A stretch of 57,895 nt of DNA from Firmicutes bacterium AM41-11 (GTDB taxonomy: Bacteria; Bacillota_I; Bacilli_A; Erysipelotrichales; Erysipelotrichaceae), in the NCBI GenBank assembly GCA_003480165.1, contig QUIQ01000012.1:1-57895 (forward strand). The letters are read 5' to 3'. The notes below the pieces were generated by a model. That model made no database searches and had not been told where the DNA came from. It saw only the letters and a list, made by a program, of their open reading frames with translations. This document shows positions 25,245-32,363 of this stretch, in pieces. The position numbers were made by a program, and so were the translations under genes. How positions within the stretch are numbered: position 1 is the stretch's first letter; each line of letters begins with the position of its first letter.

Positions 25245-25610
25245 ATGCTGTACACAGAAAAAGAGAAAACTGAGATTGAACGGGTACGAAAGGTGTTTGC
25301 CGAGCATCTTCAACAAAGCACTAATTTTGAACTGCTATGGTCTGATAAAGTGGGCTTTGTCTGGCTGGCGATTGGCCTAAACCCGCTTTATGTTGATACC
25401 GGAAGGAGGATAGAGTCTGCCGCCGATCTCTGTCACGAGTGCCTGGATGATGTTGCGATGGATGTTCTGTATATGACAGGCAACGACCACGCGATCGAAG
25501 AAGCCGACCCGTTGGAACTGGCCGAAATCAAACGGCGTTGGAAACCCTATATCGACCAGTTGCCAGAATATGCGTATATCTGTGACGATTTACTAAGTGG
25601 ACGCAAATAA
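25245..25610 (+). CDS. Hypothetical protein of the mobilizable element
   Basis: The 121-residue acidic, soluble protein (LYTEKEKTEIERVRKVFAEHLQQSTNFELLWSDKVGFVWLAIG...) has no motif I recognise. The ATG at 25,245 is preferred to 25,239 because AGGAGG lies 8 bases before it. It is the last GC-rich backbone gene before a strong bidirectional terminator, so it belongs with the replication/TnpW transcript. Confidence 0.6.
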   Translation: MLYTEKEKTEIERVRKVFAEHLQQSTNFELLWSDKVGFVWLAIGLNPLYVDTGRRIESAADLCHECLDDVAMDVLYMTGNDHAIEEADPLELAEIKRRWKPYIDQLPEYAYICDDLLSGRK

Positions 25611-25620
25611 TTCACATGCA

Positions 25621-25656
25621 AACGTGCCAGAAGCAATAAAATGCTTCTGGCACGTT
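25621..25656. terminator. Strong bidirectional hairpin
   Basis: AACGTGCCAGAAGCA is perfectly complementary to TGCTTCTGGCACGTT across a six-base loop, between the convergent hypothetical gene and the AT-rich cargo gene. T-runs are short, but the stem is very stable. Confidence 0.75.
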
Positions 25657-25666
25657 GTTACGAATT

Positions 25667-26986
25667 TTAGAGCTTTCTATGGTTTCGATACTCTATTATT
25701 CCCCAAAACAGTCCGAGAATAAACAGCGTGACCACAATAATAAAGCTGTATTTGAATGGTACACCAAAATGTGCTTCTATGACATCAAGAGTTCCGATAG
25801 CACTGAGTAAAGAAATAATGTATAGCAGAACATTCAAAATCGCAGAGTTTCTGCTTTTCTTTAGTTCATTTTGTGCAGTCAAATAGGATATTTTTAGGTG
25901 AAGAGCTTCTGCATGTTTTTTGTAAGGCTCGCTTTCCTTAATGTAGTTCAATAAATTATGAGTTTCAATTGGAAGATTAGGAGAGCAAAAAAGATTCTGC
26001 AAGTAAATATCATTTCGTACCGACCGCCGAAGATCTGTTTCATTTTCAAGGTTAGAGTTTTGAAAAATATGAATATAGAGTTTTAGCGATTCCAATATAA
26101 TGGCCGAATATAAAATTTGTTGAAAGTTATCACAATCAAAGTCAGAAACTACACTACAACCAGCTTGTGGATAATATTGGTATATTTCCACTGTACTAAT
26201 GTCCTTAATTGGTTCAGCAGGCGCTTTCGTATCAATGAGTTTGCAAAAGTAATCTGAAATATTTTCAATATTATTCGAAAAGACCAATGTGTCATGCACA
26301 AAGAAATATTCTTGGGAACGATAACACTTATTTGTCAATTCCCAGATAAACTCAGAAATATTTTCATATATTATTTCAGAAATTTTCATTCCTGCCTCGA
26401 CAGGCTTCTCTTCATCAAAGAATTGATATTTCTCCACAGACAGTAGGTTGTAGTTTTCTGCTTTTGCCCCGACATCATCTTTGGCAAGTGGTTTTCCTGT
26501 TTTGTAGTTTATGACTTCAAAAACAATGAACAAAACACTGTTCATCATAAAGGCACCGGCATCAATTTGATACATCTGACCATTTATCCAAACTAAAAAT
26601 GGCTCTAGCCAGAAAGTAAATTCGATTTTGAAATATCGTTCATCAACTAAGATAGATTGTGCGTGCCTAAGATTGATATAGAAACCGGAATCTTTCAAAG
26701 AGTCACTTGCATTATTTTCTTTTTCAGCTGAATCTTTTGATTTGAAGGAAAATGTAGTCGCTTGATGTACATAATCATATTGGGCCGTTACCTCCATTTT
26801 CCCATCAACAGAAGTAATAGCCTCGTCTGTTGCCACGAAAGAAAGATGATGCTTTTCCAGTAAGGATTGCATCTGCTTCTTTTTGTGCGGGATAACATTA
26901 CGAAGTTTTCGTAAAAACCAGTTTGTCGCTTTATACTGTGTCGAATTATATGCGCTTAAAAATAAAACAGTATCATCCACTTGCAA
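25667..26986 (-). CDS. AT-rich cargo gene: 439-residue protein with two C-terminal membrane helices
   Basis: I do not recognise a family. The protein has a mixed alpha/beta N-terminal region (about 1-330), an Asn/Glu-rich middle and two hydrophobic helices at the end (NVLLYIISLLSAIGTLDVI and YSFIIVVTLFILGLFWGII), followed by a short basic tail. By eye, its base composition is far AT-richer than the rest of the mobilizable element, and it is transcribed towards it from the right end. This is the position and composition of recently gained cargo, possibly a defence or membrane-acting protein. No catalytic motif is evident. Confidence 0.7.
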   Translation of the reverse strand: MQVDDTVLFLSAYNSTQYKATNWFLRKLRNVIPHKKKQMQSLLEKHHLSFVATDEAITSVDGKMEVTAQYDYVHQATTFSFKSKDSAEKENNASDSLKDSGFYINLRHAQSILVDERYFKIEFTFWLEPFLVWINGQMYQIDAGAFMMNSVLFIVFEVINYKTGKPLAKDDVGAKAENYNLLSVEKYQFFDEEKPVEAGMKISEIIYENISEFIWELTNKCYRSQEYFFVHDTLVFSNNIENISDYFCKLIDTKAPAEPIKDISTVEIYQYYPQAGCSVVSDFDCDNFQQILYSAIILESLKLYIHIFQNSNLENETDLRRSVRNDIYLQNLFCSPNLPIETHNLLNYIKESEPYKKHAEALHLKISYLTAQNELKKSRNSAILNVLLYIISLLSAIGTLDVIEAHFGVPFKYSFIIVVTLFILGLFWGIIEYRNHRKL

Positions 26987-27058
26987 TGACCTCCGATCTC
27001 GTCAGTAAAATTTATGTTATTAATTATACAGCCAAATGACATACACAACAAGCATAGT

Positions 27059-27088
27059 GCAACAGATAATACTGTTGCTTATTTTTTT
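27059..27088 (+). terminator. Terminator-like hairpin near the right element end
   Basis: GCAACAG pairs with CTGTTGC, followed by TTATTTTTTT, 30 bases before the right junction. It mirrors the hairpin at the left end and may insulate the element from virD4 transcription. Confidence 0.65.
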
Positions 27089-27118
27089 GATAAAAAGTCC
27101 TTGACAACTCGTTTCGGG

Positions 27119-27953
27119 TAAAACCGCAAAATCGATTTTGATTTCGGTTGGTGTAAGACTTGCTGCTTTTAACTTGGAAGAACTTGCTTCCCTTACTAAG
27201 TATGATGAAATGGAACTTGAACAAATTGGAGAAAGAAAGACGGCCTTGTTTGCGATTATTCCTGATAACGATTCCACCTTTAATTTCATTGTAGGTATGT
27301 TGTATACACAATTATTTCAAATGCTTTATTACCAGGCAGATTATGTACATGGTGGAGAGCTACCAATACCCGTACATTTCTTAATGGATGAATTTGATAA
27401 GTTACTATCCACCATGCGTTCCAGACAAATCTTTGTATCGATTATTCTACAAAACTTAGCTCAGATTAAAGCTTTATATAAAGATAGCTGGGAATCCATT
27501 GTGGGTAACTGTGATGAAACCTATTATCTAGGTGGTAATGAACAAAGCACCCATAAATATATTAGTGAGCTCTTAGGAAAAGAAACTTTAGATACCAATA
27601 CCTTTGGTAAATCTTCAGGAAGAAGCGGTAATTATTCAACCAACTATCAACAGACAGGAAGAGAATTATTAACAGCGGATGAAGTTCGTTTATTGGATAA
27701 CAATTACGGGCTTCTTTTTATTAAGGGAGAGCGACCTATAAAAGATAAAAAATATGATTTATTAAAACATCCAAATATTAAACAGACATTGGATGGAGGA
27801 CGAGAACCTTATATTCATGGGCAAACGCATCATTTCATTGATGACTGGCAAAATATTCTTTTGACTGATAACGAATATGAATTGTTAGATCAAGAAGAAA
27901 TAGAAAATTACTTAAAGGAGATTGAAGAAAATGAAAAGAGTAAAAACAATTAG
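27119..27953 (+). pseudogene. VirD4/TraG coupling protein, C-terminal half (gene split by the mobilizable element)
   Basis: The frame resumes KTAKSILISVGVRLAAFNLEEL directly after the insert and runs to 27,953. It carries the Walker B region VHFLMDEFDKL and the coupling-protein block FVSIILQNLAQIKALYKDSWESIVGNCDETYYLGG. The N-terminal half with Walker A lies in the chimeric ORF 16 kb upstream. Without excision of the insert no full VirD4 can be made. The 3' end overlaps the pilin gene. Confidence 0.9.
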
Positions 27954-28236
27954 AAAAGTATTATTCTATGCTTATGCAGCATTAATACTCATCACCAACT
28001 TTACTACACCAATTTATGCAGCCAATGATCCAGTAACTGTAGTGAATAACTTCAGCGATTTTATGTTCGGACTCATTCGAGCTATTGGAATGATTCTATT
28101 GGGCTTTGGAATTGTACAGGTTGGTTTATCTTTAAAAAGCCATGATCCAAGCCAAAGGGCTAATGGATTTATGACAGTTGCTGGTGGAATTATTATTACG
28201 TTTGCGAAAGAGATTTTAAATATTATTGTAGGTTAA
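27931..28236 (+). CDS. VirB2-like (TrbC/Maff2-type) pilin subunit
   Basis: The 101-residue protein has a signal-like N-terminal helix (VLFYAYAALILITNF, cleavage likely after IYA) and two further membrane helices (DFMFGLIRAIGMILLGFGIVQVGL and a C-terminal one). This matches small TrbC/VirB2-like proteins of Gram-positive conjugation systems. The ATG at 27,931 lies 10 bases after AAAGGAG within the virD4 end, so the two are coupled. It would form the transfer channel or pilus base. Confidence 0.75.
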   Translation: MKRVKTIRKVLFYAYAALILITNFTTPIYAANDPVTVVNNFSDFMFGLIRAIGMILLGFGIVQVGLSLKSHDPSQRANGFMTVAGGIIITFAKEILNIIVG

Positions 28237-28239
28237 TGT

Positions 28240-29070
28240 ATGGATGGAATCATCAATAACCTAACAAGTGCAATCAATACCTGGAATTCTAAACTGGCTG
28301 AAATATGGTTGTTGCTAACTGAATCACCAGAGTCATTTAAAGGTGGAGATATATGGAAAATCATTGTAAAAGTACATGAAGGTTTACAAGCTATTGGTCT
28401 TGCCCTCCTTGTACTTTTCTTTGTATGGGGATTAATACGAACCTGTACTAGCTGGCAGGATGTTAAACGACCTGAACAAGCCTTCAAACTATTTCTAAGA
28501 TTTATCATCGCAAGAACCCTAGTACTTTATGGAATGGAACTAATGACGAAAATCTTTGAAATTGTACAGGGTATCATTCAATCGATTACAGAAACTGTAG
28601 GACTTGGAGTATCCAACGAAACAGTGATTCCACAAGAAATTGTAGATGCAGTAAGTAATACTGGTTTTCTAGAATCCATTCCATTATGGGCAGTTACACT
28701 ATTAGGATCTATATTTATCACAATCTTATCTTTCGTGATGATTCTAACAGTATATGGAAGATTCTTTAAACTATACATGTATACAGCCATATCTCCAATC
28801 CCACTTGCAGCAGCTGCAGGAGAAAGCACACAAAACACAGCTTTTACATTTATCAAAAGCTATGCAGGAGTTTGTTTAGAAGGAGCGATCATTGTCCTTT
28901 CCTGTATTATCTTTTCAGCCTTTGCATCAAGTCCACCAGTAGTGGATTCAACAGCATCTAGTGTATCTATGGTATGGAGTTATATTGGTGAATTAATATT
29001 TAATATGTTAGTTCTTGTAGGAACAATCAAGATGTCAGATCGTATCGTAAAAGAAATGATGGGATTATAA
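28240..29070 (+). CDS. VirB6/TrbL-like membrane channel protein
   Basis: The 276-residue protein has about six membrane helices with the VKVHEGLQAIGLALLVLFFVWGLI and YMYTAISPIPLAAAAGE segments, characteristic of VirB6/TrbL-like channel proteins of Tn1549-type elements. The C-terminal end (IKMSDRIVKEMMGL) is the usual one, so the gene is complete even though a foreign module begins just after it. It starts 3 bases after the pilin gene without a clear ribosome site. Confidence 0.85.
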   Translation: MDGIINNLTSAINTWNSKLAEIWLLLTESPESFKGGDIWKIIVKVHEGLQAIGLALLVLFFVWGLIRTCTSWQDVKRPEQAFKLFLRFIIARTLVLYGMELMTKIFEIVQGIIQSITETVGLGVSNETVIPQEIVDAVSNTGFLESIPLWAVTLLGSIFITILSFVMILTVYGRFFKLYMYTAISPIPLAAAAGESTQNTAFTFIKSYAGVCLEGAIIVLSCIIFSAFASSPPVVDSTASSVSMVWSYIGELIFNMLVLVGTIKMSDRIVKEMMGL

Positions 29071-30594
29071 ATTCTCAATCCAATTCTGATAAGATCCATA
29101 TTTAGATTTAATTTGACAAATATCTTCAACAGAATTCAATCCATAGATAAACGCATTATAAACATCATCTAAATCAATTTGAGTTGTTATTCCTAAGAAT
29201 TCTATTTCTATAGAATTTTTGTTGTTTTGATAAACAGGTTCTGGACAATCTTTATCTTCTTCAACAATAAAATCAAATTGTTTTTCTAATCCATAATATT
29301 TACACATGTCATAATATAAATTTGGACCTTCGTAAATATCAGGATTTCGAATATAGATGTCGTTTTGTTTTATATTCAATATTAAACTAGATAATACTTT
29401 GTGTAGATTTTCAAATGAAGAAATTGTTTTCTTATCAAAATAAGAAGAAGCATCGCTAGATGGATTTTTTTCATAGTAAGCAACTATTTCTTCCAATGAA
29501 CTAAATTCTTGTTTAATTAATGGATTATATCTCTTTATGAATTTATCGCATTCATCTTCAGCTTGATAATGCATAAATTGGCTCTTATTAGAGATATAGA
29601 AATGAAAATTATGATTATAATACGTAGCGAATAAATATTCATTCTTTTCCGGAATGATGAAATTAAATGCCTCTGAAAAAAATTGGATGTCATTATCAAT
29701 ATATCGAGCAGAACTACGAACATTATAATTTTTGGTATCATCTAGTTGCAAAAAAATATCTTTTCGTTTTGCTTCAATCATTTTATTTAGATCCCTTAAG
29801 ATATCTGAATATTCTTTAAAGCTATGATAATCTTTGCAATTTTTCAAAATAGTATTTGTAGTATCGTATAGAGTAGCTGAATCCTTGTATAGAACCAGTC
29901 TTAATAAATTATTAGTAGAATTGTCTCTTAATATGGCCTCCGATTGTATACAATAACTATTTATATCAAATAAAGTTTCTAATGAATCATAATAATTGTA
30001 AAGTGCCTCATCATATGATATGACTTTTACCGTTGTATCTAAAACAATGTATGGCGGATTTTTTACATCCATTTTCGCATTTCCTATGCAAAGTGGATTT
30101 TCGCCATATTTGATTAGCTTGTTATTAATTTCTTCTAATGGCATATATTTGTTTGAACACTGTTGTAGAATCTTTATCAACTCTTGGTCCCGTGAATTCT
30201 TTTGATATTTATCACCTCCATATAGAAGAGGATGACCTGTGATCTTTAAAGCATAGTTTGTATTCCTAAAGCCTAATTGAAGCTGACTGCATAAAGCTAT
30301 TACAAAATCTCTAGATATTGGTCTATCACGATGCAATAATCTTTTTTTAAGTGATTCCTTAGATATTCCCATTCGTTTTGCTAATTCTTCTCTAGTAATA
30401 CCTGAATAATTTTCTTCAATAAATTCTGAAGAATCATTCTTTATTTCTTCGATTTTTTTATCATCAAACGGATTATCAACCATATATTGGTACATGTATT
30501 CATCTCTTTCATAAGGCAGCATCTTCGATATATATTTAGTTAATTTTAAGCAATTATTAATTCCAATTGTTTTACATTCATTCATTCCATTCAC
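29065..30594 (-). CDS. Large HTH regulator-like protein of the PIN module
   Basis: The 509-residue protein has an XRE-type helix-turn-helix at about residues 66-91 (ITREELAKRMGISKESLKKRLLHRDRP), followed by about 400 residues I cannot assign. That region is rich in Tyr, Asn and Asp and has no membrane helix. Its last bases overlap the end of virB6, and it is transcribed away from the PIN gene. The shared upstream region holds a perfect inverted repeat. It may sense a signal through its long C-terminal part and control the PIN gene; this is inference from layout. Confidence 0.7.
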   Translation of the reverse strand: MNGMNECKTIGINNCLKLTKYISKMLPYERDEYMYQYMVDNPFDDKKIEEIKNDSSEFIEENYSGITREELAKRMGISKESLKKRLLHRDRPISRDFVIALCSQLQLGFRNTNYALKITGHPLLYGGDKYQKNSRDQELIKILQQCSNKYMPLEEINNKLIKYGENPLCIGNAKMDVKNPPYIVLDTTVKVISYDEALYNYYDSLETLFDINSYCIQSEAILRDNSTNNLLRLVLYKDSATLYDTTNTILKNCKDYHSFKEYSDILRDLNKMIEAKRKDIFLQLDDTKNYNVRSSARYIDNDIQFFSEAFNFIIPEKNEYLFATYYNHNFHFYISNKSQFMHYQAEDECDKFIKRYNPLIKQEFSSLEEIVAYYEKNPSSDASSYFDKKTISSFENLHKVLSSLILNIKQNDIYIRNPDIYEGPNLYYDMCKYYGLEKQFDFIVEEDKDCPEPVYQNNKNSIEIEFLGITTQIDLDDVYNAFIYGLNSVEDICQIKSKYGSYQNWIENL

Positions 30595-30634
30595 CTCGGT
30601 TACATTCTAATATATATTTTTAAATTTTCATATT

Positions 30635-30659
30635 AAAAGGGACATTTTTCGTCCCTTTT
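30635..30659. promoter_or_regulatory. Perfect inverted repeat in the divergent promoter region
   Basis: AAAAGGGAC and GTCCCTTTT flank a seven-base centre, between the divergent HTH and PIN genes. It could be the operator of the HTH protein or a short terminator. Confidence 0.55.
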
Positions 30660-30721
30660 CTGCATCCCATAAAATTTTAATATTTTAAAATAAACATGTA
30701 ATTAGACCAGGAGGACAAAAT

Positions 30722-31429
30722 ATGTATAACAATCTTGATTATATCGAACAACAAATCAGCTCTAATGAATTAATCTATATCGACACATGCTCTTTATTAG
30801 ATGTGGTTAGGTTAAACAACTTTATTGATAGTGCAAAAATAATTTTCATTAAAAATGGCAAGAAAATTATCGTTCACTATAGCGTTCTTGAGGAACTATA
30901 TAAGCTTAGATTTTCTGCTAATGATAAAAAGAGAAACAATGCCAGTGAAGCATTAGATATCATTTTCGATAACTCTGACCTTTTTGTTATTGAAAGCAAT
31001 CCAGATACAGAAAAAGATACTGAATGTTTTGCGGATATGAAGTTATTAAGCACTTTATTTGAAAGAAGAAGAAATCATAAACAACTTCTAATTTCAAATG
31101 ATCACGCTTTAACTAGCGATGCATTTAATTTCAATAATCTTGCTTCAGTTTCTGGGAATAGAATTAATGTTTGTTATTTAAACCATTTTGGAAAAATGAA
31201 TGTATGTGATTGTGTTAAAGAAAAGAAGAAGGAAATCAATTCAAATCAAACAGATATTCAAATCAAAGCTACTAATACTGTAGAACAAGAGCCAAAAGTA
31301 ATTGTTGAAAAAGAAATTATAAAGGAAGAAACTTCAGCATTGAAAAAATATGGAATTCCCGCATTAACCTTTATTTTCGGCGGTTTGCTAGGTGGTTTGG
31401 GAACATATTATCTTAAAGAAAACTATTAA
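30722..31429 (+). CDS. Tail-anchored PIN-domain protein
   Basis: Residues 17-165 look like a PIN-fold nuclease: first acidic residue Asp21 in LIYIDTCSLLD, Glu57/58 in VLEELYKL, then acidic residues in TECFADMKLLS and SNDHALTSDA. A charged linker (about 166-207) leads to one C-terminal membrane helix (IPALTFIFGGLLGGLGTYYL) and a short polar end. A PIN nuclease anchored to the membrane by its tail is unusual. An AGGAGG site precedes the ATG. The next gene, 17 bases away, encodes a small membrane protein. PIN proteins are often RNases in toxin-antitoxin or defence systems. Confidence 0.7.
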   Translation: MYNNLDYIEQQISSNELIYIDTCSLLDVVRLNNFIDSAKIIFIKNGKKIIVHYSVLEELYKLRFSANDKKRNNASEALDIIFDNSDLFVIESNPDTEKDTECFADMKLLSTLFERRRNHKQLLISNDHALTSDAFNFNNLASVSGNRINVCYLNHFGKMNVCDCVKEKKKEINSNQTDIQIKATNTVEQEPKVIVEKEIIKEETSALKKYGIPALTFIFGGLLGGLGTYYLKENY

Positions 31430-31446
31430 TTAGGAGGATTAAAAAA

Positions 31447-31662
31447 ATGAATAGTTCAATAGAAAAAGCAACTAGCAAGTCATATTATTTGGAATCAATT
31501 GGTAGCATTCTAAATAATCCAAATGGAAAGTATCTAATTGGAGGAGCAATTGTTTGTTATATTCTCAATAAAATTATTGATTCAAACTATATACTTGAAT
31601 CCACAATAGATACAAATTCAAAAACACTTAGATTTAATATGGCACCGGTTAGTGCCAATTAA
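31447..31662 (+). CDS. Small membrane protein of the PIN module
   Basis: The 71-residue protein has one likely membrane segment (GKYLIGGAIVCYILNKII) between polar ends. It follows the tail-anchored PIN gene with a strong AGGAGG site, and a terminator follows it, so the two form a unit. It may be a partner or inhibitor of the PIN protein. I do not recognise its family. Confidence 0.6.
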   Translation: MNSSIEKATSKSYYLESIGSILNNPNGKYLIGGAIVCYILNKIIDSNYILESTIDTNSKTLRFNMAPVSAN

Positions 31663-31668
31663 AAAGCG

Positions 31669-31699
31669 GCAGAAGCTCACAACTTCTGCTTTTATTTTA
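31669..31699 (+). terminator. Terminator of the PIN module
   Basis: GCAGAAG pairs with CTTCTGC, followed by TTTTATTTTA. It closes the PIN transcript 25 bases before the next conjugation gene. Confidence 0.85.
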
Positions 31700-31723
31700 C
31701 CCAAATAGAAAGAAGGAACTTAT

Positions 31724-31948
31724 ATGAAAGAAACTATATTAAATCAAATTATTTTAAAAACAGGAGATACGATTCAAATTCAAGAACCATTGAATTTACC
31801 TATGAATCAAAAGATTATGTATAAGATTGAACATGAAGAAGATAAGGTAGTTGTTCATAGCAATAATGGAAAAATTGTTATACCGGTAGAAAATATATTA
31901 TTTGCAACTTCTGTTCCATTTGATGATGGAGAATCTGATGAAATCTAA
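31724..31948 (+). CDS. Small conjugation-operon protein, unknown function
   Basis: The 74-residue acidic, beta-rich protein (KTGDTIQIQEPLNLPMNQKIMYKIEHEEDKVVVHSNNGKIVIPVENILFA...) has no membrane helix and no motif I can name. It has a GAAAGAAGG site and overlaps the prgI start by 11 bases, so it belongs to the conjugation operon rather than to the inserted PIN module. Confidence 0.6.
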   Translation: MKETILNQIILKTGDTIQIQEPLNLPMNQKIMYKIEHEEDKVVVHSNNGKIVIPVENILFATSVPFDDGESDEI

Positions 31949-32363
31949 TTTTGAAATCAAGATCAATAAAGAAATACGCGATTATACCGAAAGCATACTT
32001 CTTGGCCTATCTTTACGTCAAACTATCTTTTCAATACTAGCGTGTGCTGTTGCGTGTGGTTTGTATTTTTTATTCAAAGAGAGATTTGGCACAGAAGTTA
32101 CCAGTTGGCTATGCATGCTTGGAGCCGCACCCTTTGCTGCACTAGGATTCATCAAATTTCAAGGGATGTATACAGAAGATATTGTGAAGATGGCAATATC
32201 TTCTTTTGTGTTATCTACAAGGAATTTGATTAATGTACCATTTAATCTTTATTATGAAATACTTGAACCATTCATTAATCAATCAAGAAAGGAGTCGATT
32301 GTACATGATAAAAAGCTACGAAAGATTGAAAAAGCTCAACAAAGAAAAAATAAGAGTGCCTAG
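31938..32363 (+). CDS. PrgI-family (VirB3-like) conjugation protein
   Basis: The 141-residue protein begins IKINKEIRDYTESILLGLSLRQTIFSILACAVACGLYFLF and has two N-terminal membrane helices and the GFIKFQGM motif, characteristic of PrgI proteins that precede VirB4 in Gram-positive systems. Start 31,938 is chosen by GGAG upstream and homology. It overlaps the virB4 gene by about 60 bases. Confidence 0.85.
   Translation: MKSNFEIKINKEIRDYTESILLGLSLRQTIFSILACAVACGLYFLFKERFGTEVTSWLCMLGAAPFAALGFIKFQGMYTEDIVKMAISSFVLSTRNLINVPFNLYYEILEPFINQSRKESIVHDKKLRKIEKAQQRKNKSA

Larger units (their letters stand above)
10999..27118. mobile_element. Tn4451-like integrative mobilizable element inserted in virD4
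   Basis: VirD4 reads ...KQAAG up to about 10,998 and resumes KTAKSILISVGVRL from 27,119, so the insert is about 16.1 kb. A GGT is shared at both junctions (...GCAGGT/GATATA and ...TTCGGGT/AAAACC), consistent with a two-base crossover by a large serine recombinase. Contents match the Tn4451 group: TnpX-type recombinase, TnpV, Mob relaxase and TnpW, plus resistance, regulatory, replication and toxin-antitoxin genes. By eye, the insert is clearly GC-richer than its host element, apart from its right-end cargo gene. Confidence 0.85.
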
